Assembly: GCA_017311315.1 (NCBI GenBank)
Contig: CM029664.1
Location: 42,508,568 to 42,572,567, forward strand
DNA: 64,000 nt
Direction of reading: 5' to 3'
Origin: Dendrocalamus latiflorus
Lineage: Eukaryota > Streptophyta > Magnoliopsida > Poales > Poaceae
The notes under the pieces are model-generated. The model saw only the letters and a program-made list of their open reading frames with translations. It searched no databases and was not told where the DNA came from. Below are positions 31,754 through 44,305 of the stretch, one piece after another. The stretch's first letter is position 1, and every line of letters begins with the position of its first letter. The position numbers were made by a program, and so were the translations under genes.

Positions 31754-34700
31754 ATGTCATCTGACGTTAACACCATACCTCCATCCTCTACGCCTACTTC
31801 TTCTGCACCAACACCAATGTCGATCAGCCATGCCAACACAATTAGGCTTGGCAAGGAAAATTATTTTCTTTGGAATGCATAGCTTTTTGCTTATTTGAGG
31901 AGCTTCAATCTCCTTGGGTATATCAACGGCACCTGCCAGACGCCACCTCAGATGGTCTCAGTGTCAACGGAGCAATGTGCAAGCCAGGTCAATCTAGCCT
32001 ATCTAACTTGGTATAACCAATATCAAATGGTACTCAGTGGGATTTCTTTCCTTGTTGACAGAAGAAATCTTGACTCATGTCATGTTCACAACAACCTCAT
32101 GCGAAGCCTGGGTAGACCTAGAATAGATGTTTGCATCACGTTCATGCGCACGTGTGGTACAAATCCGCATGGAGCTTGCCAATTTGAAGAAAGATCTCTC
32201 CGCATCTGATTACTTCAGGAAGATGAAGAATCTCGCCGACACACTTGCTGCAATTGGCATGCCCTTAACAGAAGATGAAGTTGTTTCCTACATCCTTGCC
32301 GGGCTCAGTTCATATTTTGACCTGTTGGTCACCTCTCTTACTACAAGAGCAGAGGGTATAACCCTTGATGATGTTTATGTTCATATAATGAGTTTTGAAC
32401 ATAGGATGGAACAAAATAACTTCGATCAGCAATTGAACCTTGGAGGATTGCATCCATCGGCCAATTTTGCTGGACATGGTTCTGGTCGTGGTAACCATTA
32501 TCAGAATCAAGGCATCCGAGGTAGCCGAGTGCGTGGTCGTGGTGGTCGTTTTCAGAATAATCATGGTGGCTCCTCTGGACAAGGAGCCCGAGGAGGAGTG
32601 TTTTGTCTAGTCTGCTAGGTCTATAGGAAACTGGGTCACATGGCAATTAAGTGTTGTCATCAGTCTGATTACTCCTATCAATCAGAGGAAGTTCGCACCA
32701 CAGCTATAGCAGCAGCCACGCCCTCATATCAAGTTGATCCCAACTAGTATATCGATACCGAAGCAACTAATCACATCACAAGTGATCTTGATCACCTAAA
32801 AATAAAAGAAAAATACTTCAGATCACGTCCAAGTTGGCAATGGCACAGGTTTGCACATATCTAACACTAGTTATTGCTCTATTAATACTCCTGCTCATCC
32901 TTTGACTCTTAAAAAGGTTCTCCATATCCCACAAATTTCAAGAAATGTCATATATGTTCATAAACTCACTCAAGATAACAATGTCTTTCTTGAATTTCAT
33001 CCAACTCATTTTGTTGTCAAGGACCAGATGTCGAAGAGAAAGCTGCTTCACGTCAGATGTGAGTTCAGCCTATATCCAATCAAGTCTTCCACAAGCAGTT
33101 CTCTCAAGTTAGCCTTATTAGGTGCCAAGGTCTCCAAATAGCAGTGGCATGTTCGTCTCGGTTATCCATCATCCCAAGTAGTTTAGTCAATTCTCTACTT
33201 AAATAAATTGCCTTCCATGAGTCCCATGCGTACACCTGTTTGTGATGCATATCAGTAGACAAAGAGTCATCAACTTCCATATTCCCAGTCATTCATGTGT
33301 CTATGTCTCCTTTAGAACTTGTGTTTTTTCTGATGTATGGAGCATTGCTCCTCAATCTATTAGAGGATAAAAGTACTATGTTAGTTTTATCAATGATTTT
33401 GGTAAATTCACTTGGATATATGTATTACATGCTAAATCTAAAGTTGAGAAAGTATTTCTACAATTTTAAAAATATGTAGAACACCTGCTTGAGAAAAAGA
33501 TCAAGTGTGTTCAATATGATTGGGGAGAAGAATATCAAAAAGAAAAGAAATTCTTCACAAATATTGGCATAGAACATAGGATGTCATGCCCTCATACCCA
33601 TCAGCAAACTATGTCGACTGAAAGAAACATTATCACATTGTTGAAACTGGTCTTGCACTTCTTGCTCATACTTCTATGCCAATCAAATTCTGGAATCAAG
33701 CTTTCTTGACTGCTACTTATATCATAAATCGCCTTCCCACTCATGTCATAGACAATGCTTTCCCTCTTGAGAGATTATTCCATGTCAAGCCTGATTATTC
33801 CCTACTTTGAATTTTTGGTTGTGCTTGTTGGCCACATCTCCACCCTTATAATTCTCATAAACTTTCTTTTCATTCTAAGGAATGTCTGTTCCTTGGGTAT
33901 AGTTCAATTACAAGGGGTAAAAATGCTTGGATGTTTCCTCGGGTCGTGCCTACATCTCACAAGATGTAATCTTTGATAAGCACAAATTTCCCTTTTCCAA
34001 TCATACTTCTACCATGCAAAAATCATCTAAGATGCCCACATGTATCCCTCTCCAGAATCTTTCACAACATCCTATTGTCCATGACACAGATCCTCCTCTC
34101 AATGGTAGCAGTATTACAAATAGCACCAATGACCATGTTTTGATTAATGCGCAGCCTTCCATTTCTCCTCAGTCTATGATTGTAAGAACTCCCTATGAAC
34201 ATACTGATGCCGGTGCTTCCATATATTCTCCTGCAGCGCCTCCTTCGCATTCATATGGTACAAGGCTACATAATAATATCAGGTGTCCAAAGCGACGAAC
34301 CAATGGAACAATTGCTTATGTGGCCACAGTTTCTTATGCACTAACCGAGCCATCTTCCCATCTGGATGCTGCACTTGTTCCTCAATGGAAAGTAGCAATG
34401 GATGCTGAATTCTGTACACTACTCAAGAATAATACCTGGCACTTTGTTCCTCCGAAGCCAGGATTGAACATCATTGACTGCAAATGGGTGTTTAAGTTGA
34501 AGAAGGTTGATGGTATAGTGAATGGTCATAAGGCCAAACTGGTGACAAAAGGATTTTAAACAGCATTATGGTCTTGATTATGAAGATATGTTTAGTCTAG
34601 TAATCAAACATACCACTATACATATTTTGCTCTCTTTGGTCGTTTTAGTAGGATGGTGTATGAAACAAATTGATGTTAAGAATGTCTTCCTTCATGGGTT

Positions 34701-35795
34701 CTTGCAAGAAGAAGTTTATATGAAGCAGCCACCAGGTTATCTTGATTCCAGGTTTCCCCATCACATATGCAAGTTAGATAAATCTCTTTATAGCCTAAAG
34801 CAACCACCACGTGCGTGGTTTGCATGGTTGAGTTCTAAGTTACAAGACCTTGGTTTTGTTCCCCTCTAATGTTGATACTTCTCTCTTTATTTTTCGGCAA
34901 AATAGTACCACCATGTTCATGTTGATGACATCATCATTATTAGTTCTTCCCCTCAAACTATTGATCAGTTACTCTAGGAATTGAGAGGTGATTTTGCCAT
35001 GAAAGATCTTGGCGAAGTCAATTATTTTCTTGGCATTGAAGTGCAGAATATGAAAGATGGACTTGTATTGTCACAGCATAAATATGTCATGGATCAACTT
35101 CACAAGACAAACATATTGTAGTCAATGGGAGTTAGCATGCCCATGAGTTCTTCCAAGAAGATATCTCGCTTTGAAGGGGAGAAATTGTCAGAAGAAGGGG
35201 CAACTAGATATGAAGTACAATTGGAGCTCTTCAATATTTAACTCTGACAAGATCTGATATTGCATTTAGTGTCAATAAGGTCTATCAGTATCTGCATGTG
35301 CCCACTAATGTTGATTGGATGGCAGTTAAGTGTATTCTTGGGTATTTAAAAGAAACACCTTGATTGGCATTTTTGATGCTAATTGGGTTGGATGCCTAGA
35401 TGATTGGTGAAGCACTAGTGGATATGCCTAGATGACCATTTCTCGATCAAGCACAGAGGCTGAATATAAATTAGTAGCTAATGCAACTGCAGAGTTGTTA
35501 TGGATACAAGGTTTCATGCTATCTTACAGCTAATCTGGTCTATCTTGTCCGGATCGAGCAGCTTGCTTATGGTGCTTGCTTATGGTGTGATAATTTGGGG
35601 CCAGTCTATCTTACAGCTAATCCGATGTTTCATGCTAGAACAAAGCATGTTGAAATTGATTATCACTTTGTTCAGGAACAAGTTTCTCAGAAGGATTTGG
35701 ATATTAAGTTTATTTCTTCCATTGATCAAACCGTTGATATACTGACCAAAGCTTTGCTGGTTCAGCCTTTTCGTCGCTTCACAAATAATCTGAAC
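31754..35795 (+). pseudogene. Copia gag-pol polyprotein, degenerate
   Basis: Gag begins MSSDVNTIPPSS at 31754 (a stop follows LWNA at about 31881). It continues with the UBN2-type gag (ANLKKDLSASDYFRKMKNLA, 32175-32420) and a zinc knuckle near 32604-32660 (C..C, then a stop, then GHMAIKC). The protease motif reads DTEATNHIT where DTGATDHIT is expected, so the catalytic triplet is damaged. GAG-pre-integrase covers about 32850-33170. The integrase (33200-33900) is badly broken. Reverse transcriptase runs from WKVAMDAEF (34388) through CKWVFKLKKVDG and YMKQPPGYLD to HVDDIIIIS (YVDD equivalent, 34920). RNase H is at about 35460-35795 (TKHVEIDYHFV, VDILTKAL). The last codons lie beyond the insertion at 53595-53641. 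Dead copy. Confidence 0.9.
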
Positions 35796-37811
35796 TGTAA
35801 CGCCCCCGTTTCCAGGGGCACTTGCGAACACGGCATCCCGTAACTATTCATGCTTGAACAGTTATGGAATGTCGCGCAAGAGTGAACTATCACATGCTTA
35901 TAACAAAAGTTCAACTTTATTACAAGATAAGGTTTAACAACCCAGTTTTCTGCAGTGGGGCATGCAAGCCCAAAGTATATTTACATCACAAAAGCTCCAA
36001 AGAAGCTCGAGCGCGGCGGAGACCTAGAACCAAGGGTCCTCGTCGAAGAAAGGCTCCTTAGGGGCTTCCTCAACGGGGAGACCTTCACCAGCGTCTTGAT
36101 CCTCTGAAGGGGTTTTAGCAAGCCTTGAGCTAACCAGCTCAGCAAGTCACAAAGGAAATCCTACTTTAGCTACTTGCACGGATCAACAAAGGAAGGGAGT
36201 ATACTTGGTTTATTAACTTTGAGTGGATGCAGTTTTACTTGCAAACGTTTTCAAAAACACAAAAAGGTTATAACTACTCCTTAAGATTAAGGGGTTTTCA
36301 TAAAAAGATAATTAATCATCTAGTCCTGTTAAACATTTGTAAAAGCTACTTAAGCTTCGCGGCTGGAATCACCCAAGTGACACAGCTCCATTCACCGGGA
36401 GCACGACGTATTCGAATACCATTGATTTACTCTGCAGAGTTGCCCAACTTTACCCACATGCACCCTTAACCCTCATGACTGAGTTAAGGAACCGAGTCTT
36501 TTTGCTGCTCAACCCTTGATATACACTCTACCCGATAGGTTCGGAATCCGCACACCCTCAGGTATCCGTTGGCCACCACGGAACGCCGGGCCCGAGTTGT
36601 GGGGGCCTATCGTTGTCTTAGTTTGGATCCACGATCCAGACCGACTCCCAAATGCAGGGTTTCACTTAAGTTGAGCAGGTACTAAACCAGGGCTGACAAG
36701 TCAACACCTGTGGTTGAGCGGCCGGTTATGTCATTTGCTTGGCGTAAGGGTCTAGTCCTTATATTTTCATGAGGTCCGCAACCTCCAACCTAGGGTAAAG
36801 CGGTGAGCGAGGACCGTCTCGCGGTTTCCCACAACACCCTTACCCTAACTTGTGCACACTGCACTACCGCCCTAGGGTACGGTGTCCCATACCACCTTAC
36901 CCTAACTCCGAGTTTTGAAATCTACCGGCCCACGGCCACAACCTTAGTAGTGTGAAACTTTTGTGTAATAGTATATAACCTACAGTTATTTAGATTACTA
37001 AATAACTATCTCTAGGGTTAACAAAGGCGGGGCTACAATTTAACATGGCATTTATCGGTGGTGGGTTCTATCTACATTAGCATGTCATTCTAAGCATTTT
37101 ATTTTACTCAAACTAGCATTTCACAACTAACATAATGCAAATAGCATAATAACATAATTAAACCACATGGGATACAACATGATCAAGGTTTTGTGACTTG
37201 TCGTGAATCTGGACGATCTCGGCGATCTCAAACGTAGCAACTCCTGGATCCTGCCCCTGCACCGAAGCTTCCGGAATCTTCGAAACTAGCGTAAACACAT
37301 AAAATAACATAAGTCCGGCTTGAGCCTAATCAAGCGAGGAAAAATAATCTATGAAAAAGGAGTAAATTGCAAAAATATTCAAATGGGAATTTTTAGAATT
37401 TTTCTGGGATGAATTTGGGAAAATGGAGGTCAAAAATGGATTCAAAGGATTAAAAGAGCAAAGTGGTGAAATTTGAGAATTTTTGGGATTTTCTGTGATT
37501 TTTTAGGATTTAATTGGATTTTCTGGATTTTTGGAAATTAATAATCTTCGGAAAATCGGTTTGAATAGTGACGGGCCGGCCCAAAGTCACAGTGCGGCCT
37601 GGCACTGTGCGGCCCGCGCGGCCGAACGGCCAGCGCGACCCACGAGCGGCGCGCCCCGCGCGGCCTGCACGCGCACGCGCTTGGCGCGACGAAGTAGGCC
37701 GAGGGGGCTTCGTTCCACGCTAATGCGCGCTCACTCGGCCTGGATGGCCGACACGCGGCTCAAGTAGACGGTGAGGATGCAGAGAAGCGGGCGGATGGGA
37801 TGAGCTACGGT
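35796..37811. repeat. Non-coding retroelement tract, left
   Basis: It begins TGTAACGCCCCCG and contains CTCAGCAAGTCAC, ACTCTGCAGAGTTG and TTCGAATACC. The same landmarks occur, inverted, in 50640-52206 (GTGGCTTGCTGAG, CTCTGCAGAG, TTCGAATAGCC). No coding is seen. At 36780-36910 there is a repeated ACCCTTACCCTAAC/CCTAGGGTA motif of telomere-like composition, probably coincidental. Confidence 0.45.
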
Positions 37812-39410
37812 GTAACATCCCAAAAAGAGACTTTTTGTATTTGTGAAAATTTAAAAAAATCTTTTATTTGTGTTTCTAGTGGTGTTTAAAAAAAATCTCG
37901 CGGTTATTCGAATTTCTTGTTTTGGATCCCTTGCTAAAAGTCCAAATGAATAAAATGTGCATCTGGATCAAGAACCAAAACAAAAAAAATCAAATTAAGG
38001 AATTTCAAATTTCTTTTGCGAGCCCTAAAGTCTGGAAAGAAGATATATAATTAAAATTTAAATTGATTAGCATTATAAAATTTTAAAAATCAAGAATGGG
38101 AAATTCAACCCAAAAAGTTAATATTAAGAATTTTTGCCACCTAATTAAACTTAGCCAATTTATCAAACTCTGAAAATTTCCAAGACAAAAAAATAATACC
38201 AAAAGTTTCTTAGGCCGCAACCCAACTCTTTCTCTCGCCGGCCCATTTCTTTCCCCTGGCGCCGAGCCGGCCCGCCCCAGCTTCCTCTCCCTTGTCTTCA
38301 TCCTCTGTCCGTTCTTTGTATCCACCCGACCGCGCGGCCCCACTGCTCCTGAGCGACCGTCCTCGCACCTGCGCCCGCCTCACGTCGTGCGTCGCCTCAA
38401 TCGCGTCCCCGCGAGCAGCTCGTCCTCTCTGGCACCTCCGGCTCCAACACTCCCGCGTCGCGCCAAGAGTTCGCGCTCGCCCGAGGTGTCGACCCCATCA
38501 AACCCTGCAGCGCAAATCTCGCCGGCCTCGTTGTCTCGCGCCTGCACCAGCGCCCAGCTCCCGTCGCCCTCAATCATCTCACCGCCCCGTCGCCTGTCTT
38601 CGGTCAACGACAACAGCGTCGCCAGCCGCCGCCTATAAGAAGCTCCCGAGCTGCCGAGCGCCTCCGTGCTCCATTTCCCCCGCCACCTCCTCTGCAGCAG
38701 GCGCCCTCCGGCAGGCTCCGCCGCCAGCGTCACCCGGTGGTTCTCGAGACTCCCTGGGTCCCTCTTTGCATTCACCGCCACCCTCTACCTCTCCTCCCCC
38801 GCCTAATTGGCTTCTCTCTCCCTGCAGGCCGCCGGCGAGCCATCTCTTCACCAACTCCGGCGCCAAGGCTTCACGGTGACCCGCCGCACCCCGAGCCAAT
38901 TGCTCGCGCCTGGAGCACCGCCCGGCCACCACGAAGACATTCCCCACCTCACCGGGCTCCGTCTCCCTCTCCGGCAAGCCGGCACCGTGCCCCTGCCCGT
39001 GCCACCGCCGGCTCCCGATGCCAGCCCGCCACGGTTACTCTCCGGACTTGCCAACGCCTCCGGTGAGCTCCCCTTGGCCCACTAATGCTCATGTTCCCCC
39101 TACTCCTCTCCTTTCCCCTCCGGCCGCCGCCGCCATTGACGGCCTCCTCGCGCCCGCCGCTCCTCACTGCCGCCGGCCCGCCTTGATGCCTTTCGGCCGG
39201 ATCCGACGCATCCTCGGGCTTCCTCATGTCCCCATGGTCCCGTTTTGCCGGTCTTCGCCGCGCCTCCGGCTGCTCCCCGCCGGCAGCATCGCCACCCATC
39301 CACGGCGCCCCTCCTCTGTTCGGCCTGAGGCCCCTCTGCCCTGCGCTGTTCCAGTCGAATCCAACCCCTTCTTCTCTGTCTCCTTTTTGTATGACATGTG
39401 GTCCCACTAA
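37812..39410 (+). repeat. LTR-like tract (TGTAACATCCCAAAA start), GC-rich second half
   Basis: TGTAACATCCCAAAAAG followed by AT-rich and then very GC-rich pyrimidine-biased DNA is the usual look of grass Ty3/gypsy LTR and leader sequence. A related tract lies at 52207-53594 in the opposite orientation. The numerous overlapping open frames (38292-39410, both strands) are composition artefacts without domains. Confidence 0.4.
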
Positions 39411-40029
39411 AGGTTAGCACCTGGTGAATATGCATCACTTGCATCCTCCCAATTCAGTGGTAGTAGACATCTCAAAATGTAAATTGCAAATAAAATGAGA
39501 ATAAAATTTAATTGTGGGAGTTAATTAACAGAGGTATGAAATGAAATTAAAAGTCTAAGTTTGATTAATTACATGTAAAGACACATTGTACATAAGGATA
39601 AAAAAATGAATTATTTATGAATTCATAATGAAAAGATTTACGCAGTTAAATAAAAAAATTAACCATATTTCCAATCGAGATGAATATATTAATACTCATG
39701 AAAAATCAAAACGCGTCATGCGTGGTCTATTTTCGTATGGTAAGAAATCAGCATGGCTTCCATGGATATTGATGTTAGAAATCAAAAAGGTGAAACTAAT
39801 TGGAAGATCATCTTTTATGAATGGAAGGTAATAGACGTTGATCCTAAATAATTAGAGTTGCATATGTAAAGCTTTATAAAGATAATTTTAATACTCGCAA
39901 ATTTGACGTCAACCAAATCGAACATTAATATCACATCTAAACTAATAAACCACCAGTTAAAATTATCCTACATCCACTCAACAATTACCTGCTCCACAGT
40001 CATGACCTTAACTACATCCACACCACAAT

Positions 40030-41029
40030 ATGCACCCAGAAATACACCATCCTAAAAACGTGCGCACCAGATTAACTCTCCTCCATTCTCTCTCCTTACT
40101 CAACCATATCCGACGGTCATCCTTCAATCGATCTGCAGTACCGCTCCCGCGTCCCGCTCTCCGCTCCGCCCTCGCTCCTCCTCCGCCTCCGCCTCCGTCT
40201 CCCCCGCTCCTCCTCCTCCCCGCCTCCGTCTCCCCCGCTCCTCCTCCTCCCCCGCTCAGCCGCCGCCTCCTCCTCCCCCACCCCTCCGCTCCGCCGCCGC
40301 CTCCTCCTCCCCTCCCCACCCGCGCCCCCTCGATTTTTCCGCTGCTCCTCCCCACCCCGCGCCCCCTCGGTTTTTCCGCTGCTTCACCGCCAGATCCGCT
40401 CCGCCCTCGCTTCTCTCACCTCCTCCCCCCGCTCCGCCGCCTCCTCCCGTCGCTCCTCCGCTCCGCCCTCGCCTTCTCCTCCCCACCCCGCGCTGCCGCC
40501 GCTCCTCCGCTTCGCCCTCGCCTTCTCCTCCCCACGCCGCGCTGCCATCGCCGCCTCCTCCTCGGCTCCTTCGCATCCATGCCGCCCCCGCTCCGATCTC
40601 CGATCTTCCCGCGGCGGACGTCGCTTCGTCGACGAGCGCACCGTCGGGGCCGATTGCGGTGCCCGATCCGGGTTTGCGGCGGTGAAACCAAACCCTAGCT
40701 TTAGATCTGTCGCGGCGGAGGCGGGAGCGGGACTATGAGCGGCGGCGAAAACTTTGGGCGGGCGGCGGCGAGGGCGGCGGTGCGAGCGGCGATCGGATTG
40801 GGGAAGGGAGCAACTGGAGGCGCCGTTTCTCCACATCCGCCGCCGCCCTCTACACCGGTCGCCTCCCTTCTCCTCCTTGCCATCTACTCCGACTGCCGAC
40901 GCCCCTCATCTCCTCCAGATTCACCGGGCGCAACCTCACCACCTCCGGCCGTCGACATCACCGTCACCTCTCCCCGCCGCTCCTCATCGCATCCTCCCGT
41001 GCGCCGCCGACGCCTCAACAGACGAGGCA
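40030..41029 (+). other. GC-rich leader upstream of the captured VPS9A start
   Basis: A C-rich region of CCGCCTCCTCCTCC repeats (40140-40560) is followed by GCGGCG-rich sequence and AAACCCTAGC at 40690. It looks like the promoter and 5' leader brought with the VPS9A fragment. Long open frames on both strands, such as 40030-40698 plus, are due to base composition. Confidence 0.4.
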
Positions 41030-42251
41030 ATGGAGAGCCCCACGTCGCCGGTGTCGCGGGTGGACTTCTACGACTTCCTTGACCGCATGCGCCGCCCCGC
41101 CGCCGCCGGCCTCTTCCGCTCCATCAAGAGGTCAGTCGATCACTCGCGCTTGCAAGCTAACCCTCCTCCCCCCTTCACCCCTTACTCTGGTCGCCTCGCC
41201 TCCCCTCCCGACGAGCCCTTATTTGTTTGAGTAGTTCTTGACATCTTAAATCGATCGATCTATCGATCAATGGAGATAGTAGGGCATGATGTGCTCCTGT
41301 AGATTTAACCCGAGGTTAGTTTCCGCCTGCAGCTTCCTCACGTCCCTCACTTTGGATGAGCCCAACGCCGAGGAGGATGGCAAGAAGGTCCAGACCTTCT
41401 TCGCGGCGATGGAGACATCCATCAAGGAGCATCCCTTATGGGCCAATGCTGCTAATCAGGAAATCGATCACGCTCTCAAGGTGAACTTGTGGAAACATTG
41501 TTGGGTTTTTCTTTTTTGCTCTTGTTTCGGTGCTGTTCGCATCGACCCATCGCATTAAACGTCTCTGCTTGCTATCTGCGTTAGGGCCTTGAGAAGTATA
41601 TCATGACCATATTGTTCGACCGCACCTTCGCTTCGTCTGCGGAGGATGCCATAGCTGACATGGAGATCTCGGGCAAGATTGCTCTGTTGCAGCAATTTGT
41701 TAGCCCTCATCACTTGGACATACCCAAGGTTCTGCGTAATGAGGCTTCGTGGCTGGTAAGGCAATAATTGGCTCGCCTTTGAGTCGGGTTTAACTTCCTG
41801 ATAGTGTTCCTGTGATTTTTGTTTACTGTGTGACCAATCAATATACGTTACTCTGCAATATTTATCTACTTGTTTGGATAGCTTTATATATTGATAAAAA
41901 TGAACCCAAAGAATTGTATTCTGGACACCATGGACAATATATGGTCAAGTTCATTAAGTAGATATTTAATTAATATTTTGTTCCATCTTCCCTTAATATG
42001 TTTTTCATGTTTTCTTTGTACTATATAGTCAAAAGTTTTCAATCATGTGATACTCCATCAGTTCAACAATATATAGAGCTTTCTGATAATCCCACATGAA
42101 AGAAATCATTCCAGTCATACAACCAAGGCCCAAGTTAACTCTGACCTTTCTGTGAATGCACATGCCATTCTAGCTTGCAGTTAAAGAGTTGCAGAAGATT
42201 AATTCCTTCAAATCACCGCGAGAGAAGCTTTTGTGTGGATTCATACTGTAA
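41030..42251 (+). pseudogene. VPS9A: Captured VPS9A 5' part: four exons giving an open 165-codon frame
   Basis: Exons 41030-41130, 41333-41480, 41585-41755 and 42174-42251 all have GT/AG sites and join in frame. The product begins MESPTSPVSRVDFYDFLDRM and contains EHPLWANAANQEIDHALK, GLEKYIMTILFDRTFASS and LDIPKVLRNEASWLLAVKEL, then KINSFKSPREKLLC and a short foreign tail ending in TAA. This is the N-terminal helical region of plant VPS9A, the guanine-nucleotide exchange factor for Rab5 GTPases in endosomal transport. The copy breaks off early in the VPS9 catalytic domain, so exchange activity is not expected. The start codon, leader and splice sites remain, so a truncated protein could be made. 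Native VPS9A is more than twice this length. Confidence 0.88.
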
Positions 42252-42707
42252 TACATGTAGACCATCTCTAGCAATTTTTGGTATGCACCAAATACTGTAA
42301 TGAATTTCTCCATGTTCATTGTCCCCAAAAAATGATGTGTTTTTCCTTATGCAGTTGATTTTGAATCTTTCATGGATGTCATTTTGTATCCTCCATGTTC
42401 ATTTTCTGATTCCGCAATGTGCCAGAACTGGTGTTGCTGAATTGCTATTGCCCATTGATGATCATATTAATTTTATTTAAATTTCTAGGCAGCCAGAGAG
42501 AGACTCTAATTTCATCCACTTCAGGTTTTGATCACCAGAAACTACAAAGATTAAAAAAACTTACGCAGTAATGGTGCAAACAACCGTCACCCTACCCTCA
42601 CAAATCGCCATTATGACCTTCTGTTACTAGATGGTTTTGGTATATGCATGAGCGTAGCGATGACTTTCAGTTAGCGTTACACTGGAGCAGATAACACTAT
42701 GTTGTAG

Positions 42708-43144
42708 GTTAAGCAAATGGTTATTGCTATTTTCATGGAATCTGAAATGAGATTGTCAGATGACCTTCTTGAAGCCATCATAGATAAGGTAAGCAATAAT
42801 TTGCTTTGGCTTCTCATGTCATTTATTTTCATCTTACATGGATGTAAGTTGTGAGTTATTGTTTCAGACATTTGAAGATGCTGATACTGATAGGGATGGA
42901 AAAATTAACCAAGAAGAATGGAAGGAATTTGTATTGCGCCACCCTAATCTATTAAAGAACATGACACTACCATATCTAAGGTTTGAATCTGAGGACTACA
43001 ACCGAAGTATTGCAAGTATTTTCTTCAAATTACAGCCAACATGTTTTCACAACTATTCAGAAATTCATCTGTATTTGGTATTTAGTTATTTACTTTAATG
43101 ATTTCTTGTCCATATCACAATTCAGGGACATCACGACAGTTTAG
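42708..43144 (+). pseudogene. Captured calcineurin B-like (CBL) 3' exons
   Basis: Exon 42708-42788 encodes VKQMVIAIFMESEMRLSDDL and LEAIIDK. Exon 42868-42980 encodes TFEDADTDRDGKINQEEWKE (EF-hand 4, loop DTDRDGKINQEE) and LRHPNLLKNMTLPYLR. A third starts at 43126 with DITTV and then a TAG. These are the terminal exons of a CBL calcium sensor. The PSFVF-type C-terminus is lost to the stop. The first exons are absent here; the two middle exons of a CBL gene are in Helitron 1 (18474-18754). The donor and acceptor sites remain usable. Confidence 0.88.
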
Positions 43145-44305
43145 TTGTGCTTGAGAATTGATTGATAGGGATTGTGGGCTGGGGGCGCTTTTGTTTGTTT
43201 CTTTAGTGGATTATTGTGTAGATGTTGGATTAATTTGTTGAATTAGCATTAGGCGGACCTATAAATTTGTTATTTTAATTGACTTATTGACTTATGTGAC
43301 GAATCAGAGTTTATTTTTGAGATTGCAGCTTACTAGCAAAATTAGCTATTGCTTTATAGAAGCTTGTGTTTGATATTTGTTTTGAGGTCAACACTACATG
43401 GTTAACTATTTCTTTTATTATGGAATACAAAGGTTGATTGGGAGAACTGTGCATCCTACAAAGTGGAGCATATCTCTCCAAGGTAGTGGAGAGAATTCTA
43501 TGATTCTTGAAATTCAGCAGTGCCAATTGTGATATCCATGATTTTTGTTAGGTAGCTACTAATTAAATAATGTGAATTCAGAATTTGTGGTATGTTTTAC
43601 ATCGTTGCAAAGCACGGGCAATATCACGTATTTCATCATGGTTTGGTACCAGCTAAACAGGAACGAGGTGGCAATTATCCCTTTGATTATCAAGTGAATC
43701 ATTTCTCTTTTCTCCGAGCAATTGGTTAGGCCACCCTTGCAACCAGCAGCACGACATAAGTCTTCGGTATGGGGATATAAAAAAAATCAAGAACCTAAAC
43801 CAATACACTATGAGTACTGGGGATGTGTTCAAACAAGTTTGGTATGATAGCATATTTTGACCTAGCATATTTTTTCTATTTTTAAATTTAGAACCGTGAT
43901 GGTATTACAACCACATAGAATCCACGGACTTATGGTCCACGGTTGTCAGATGTGGCAAATTGCTGATTATTTTGCCTCTTATATTCTTATAGTATAGTAA
44001 TTTTTCTACTGAATATGTTCATTTAGTTAGTTGTATAACTTGTAACAAGTATGTTGGTGCATATTTTCGTGGGTTCAGTGCAGGATATAACTGTAAGGGA
44101 TTCCGTTTAGTGTTCTAGGCTTCTAGCATATTTGGTTCCTGCTTGTATACAGAATATAATACAATTGTTTCATAACGAAAATAATCAAATCAATGCCAAT
44201 GGTATTAATTTTGGTTGTATTAAATGACTATCATGGCATAAGCTATATCTCATCACATTAGTAGAACAACTTGTTGAATACATTTAACTTTTGTTCTTTC
44301 AACAG
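43145..44305. other. Helitron 2 spacer, AT-rich
   Basis: Non-coding DNA between the CBL and beta-galactosidase pieces. It may be an intron of the captured galactosidase plus filler. No gene or repeat is recognised. Confidence 0.4.

Noticed and set aside
36780..36910. CCCTTACCCTAAC motifs considered as interstitial telomere repeat
   Set aside because: Only isolated, imperfect copies within retroelement leader DNA; no CCCTAAA run.
38292..39410. Cluster of GC-rich open frames on both strands
   Set aside because: Base composition of an LTR-like tract gives open frames in all phases; no recognisable protein is encoded.
40030..40836. Proline/serine-rich frame of 222 codons and its complements
   Set aside because: Built of CCGCCTCCTCCTCC repeats upstream of the VPS9A start; best read as leader DNA.
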